Source: Haliclystus octoradiatus
Lineage: Eukaryota > Cnidaria > Staurozoa > Stauromedusae > Haliclystidae
Length of the DNA stretch: 64,000 nucleotides
Assembly: GCA_916610825.1 (NCBI GenBank)
Contig: OU744450.1
Coordinates: 7,832,030-7,896,029, forward strand
Direction of reading: 5' to 3'
Below are positions 63,240-64,000 of the stretch, piece by piece. Position numbers and translations under genes: made by a program. How positions within the stretch are numbered: the stretch's first letter is position 1; every line of letters begins with the position of its first letter. The notes below the pieces were generated by a model. That model was not told the DNA's origin. It made no database searches and saw only the letters and a list, made by a program, of their open reading frames with translations.

Positions 63240-64000
63240 TTTCAACGTCTCAGTCTAAGTAAATATGAATAGAAGCATTTGCAAGCATATGGTAACCCTT
63301 TTCTAAAATAAAACAAATTTCAGAACCAAGTTTTTTTATGCTGTAGAATGTTGTTCCAATTTTGAATTAATGATTTAGAATTCAATTTTAGTTCAATGTT
63401 TTTACATGCTAAAACGTTCTTGGAATCAATGAAAACTTCATAATGTTAGTATTTCTTATATTAGAAACAGCTTTTGTTGATATTATTTCTTTAATAATAC
63501 ATTGTAGTTTGTTATTCAGCTTTGAGCCTATGACTAAATATTATCATCAAATTTTGAAAAATGTTTATCCTAGAATTTCCAAACATATGACTGAACCATC
63601 AAAGTGCTGAATTATATTTGAATATGATGTCATATTTAAAAAAAGATTATTACAACAAATTGAAACCATACAATTGTGTGTTGAAGATTTTTTCGAATTA
63701 GATGCTCTAGGGGCCTACTCTTTGTTTAAAGACACCATCCCATGGCAAAAACATATGCCAAATAAAGCCCAAGCAACATATGGTTTTCAATTTTCAAGAC
63801 ATTTTTAAGCAGCTCAAAAAGCAATATAAAACAGTAATCCGTGCCGCCCCCACCTTCCATTAATTCTACTGAAAATTAATTATCCAGGAGTATTTCTTGT
63901 AAATGACCTCAACCTCAAATTTATGTATCAAATTCAACAAACTTGTTAAAGATTGGACTACAATAGAAAATGTCTTTGTTTCCCCTAAGGGGATGTTTGA
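63240..64000. other. CHEK2 intron, no exon found to the right edge
   Basis: AT-rich. I searched for the start of the kinase domain (glycine-loop exon) and did not find it here. Confidence 0.45.

Overview
The window is about 64 kb of AT-rich nuclear DNA from an animal, most likely an invertebrate. Metazoan genes are split into small GT-AG exons, intergenic space is filled with animal-type repeats (tRNA-derived SINEs, CR1/Jockey-type LINEs, hAT and Tc1/mariner-type MITEs, a BEL/Pao element), and the conserved proteins are animal orthologues. The phylum cannot be read from the sequence alone. All gene models below were assembled by reading exons by eye. In each, splice phases agree from exon to exon and the summed coding length is a multiple of three; only CHEK2, which runs off the right edge, is incomplete.

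Left third, 1-20 kb. RWDD4 (649-2922, +) and PRKRIP1 (3631-10167, +) lie head to tail. They are followed, convergently, by a hevamine-type (class III, GH18) chitinase with a signal peptide and a C-terminal membrane anchor (16702-11131, -). The chitinase diverges from MTRFR/C12orf65, a mitochondrial GGQ release-factor-like protein (17473-19916, +).

Middle, 20-47 kb. 20-27.7 kb is a repeat island: a decayed LINE interrupted by a 1.3 kb LTR element. An unrecognised secreted 161-residue protein (27744-33804, +) spans a repeat-rich region with a 0.3 kb (AAT)n tract. On the minus strand, 40370-36483 encodes a 223-residue protein joining an atypical homeodomain to an HMG-box-like segment. A 3.5 kb LINE (41188-44697, -) sits inside a hAT MITE.

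Right third, 47.7-64 kb. The 5' half of CHEK2 (exons 47695-62711, +) encodes the SQ/TQ region and FHA domain; the kinase domain lies beyond the window. Its third intron holds a whole-looking, very young BEL/Pao element (52019-59163) with 344 bp LTRs and a 5 bp target duplication.

The host genes do not form a pathway or operon. The main points for follow-up are the homeodomain/HMG gene, the membrane-anchored plant/fungal-type chitinase, a family of perfect hairpins with shared ends but unrelated arms (one with a natural empty site next to it), and the over-represented octamer TAGGCCTA.
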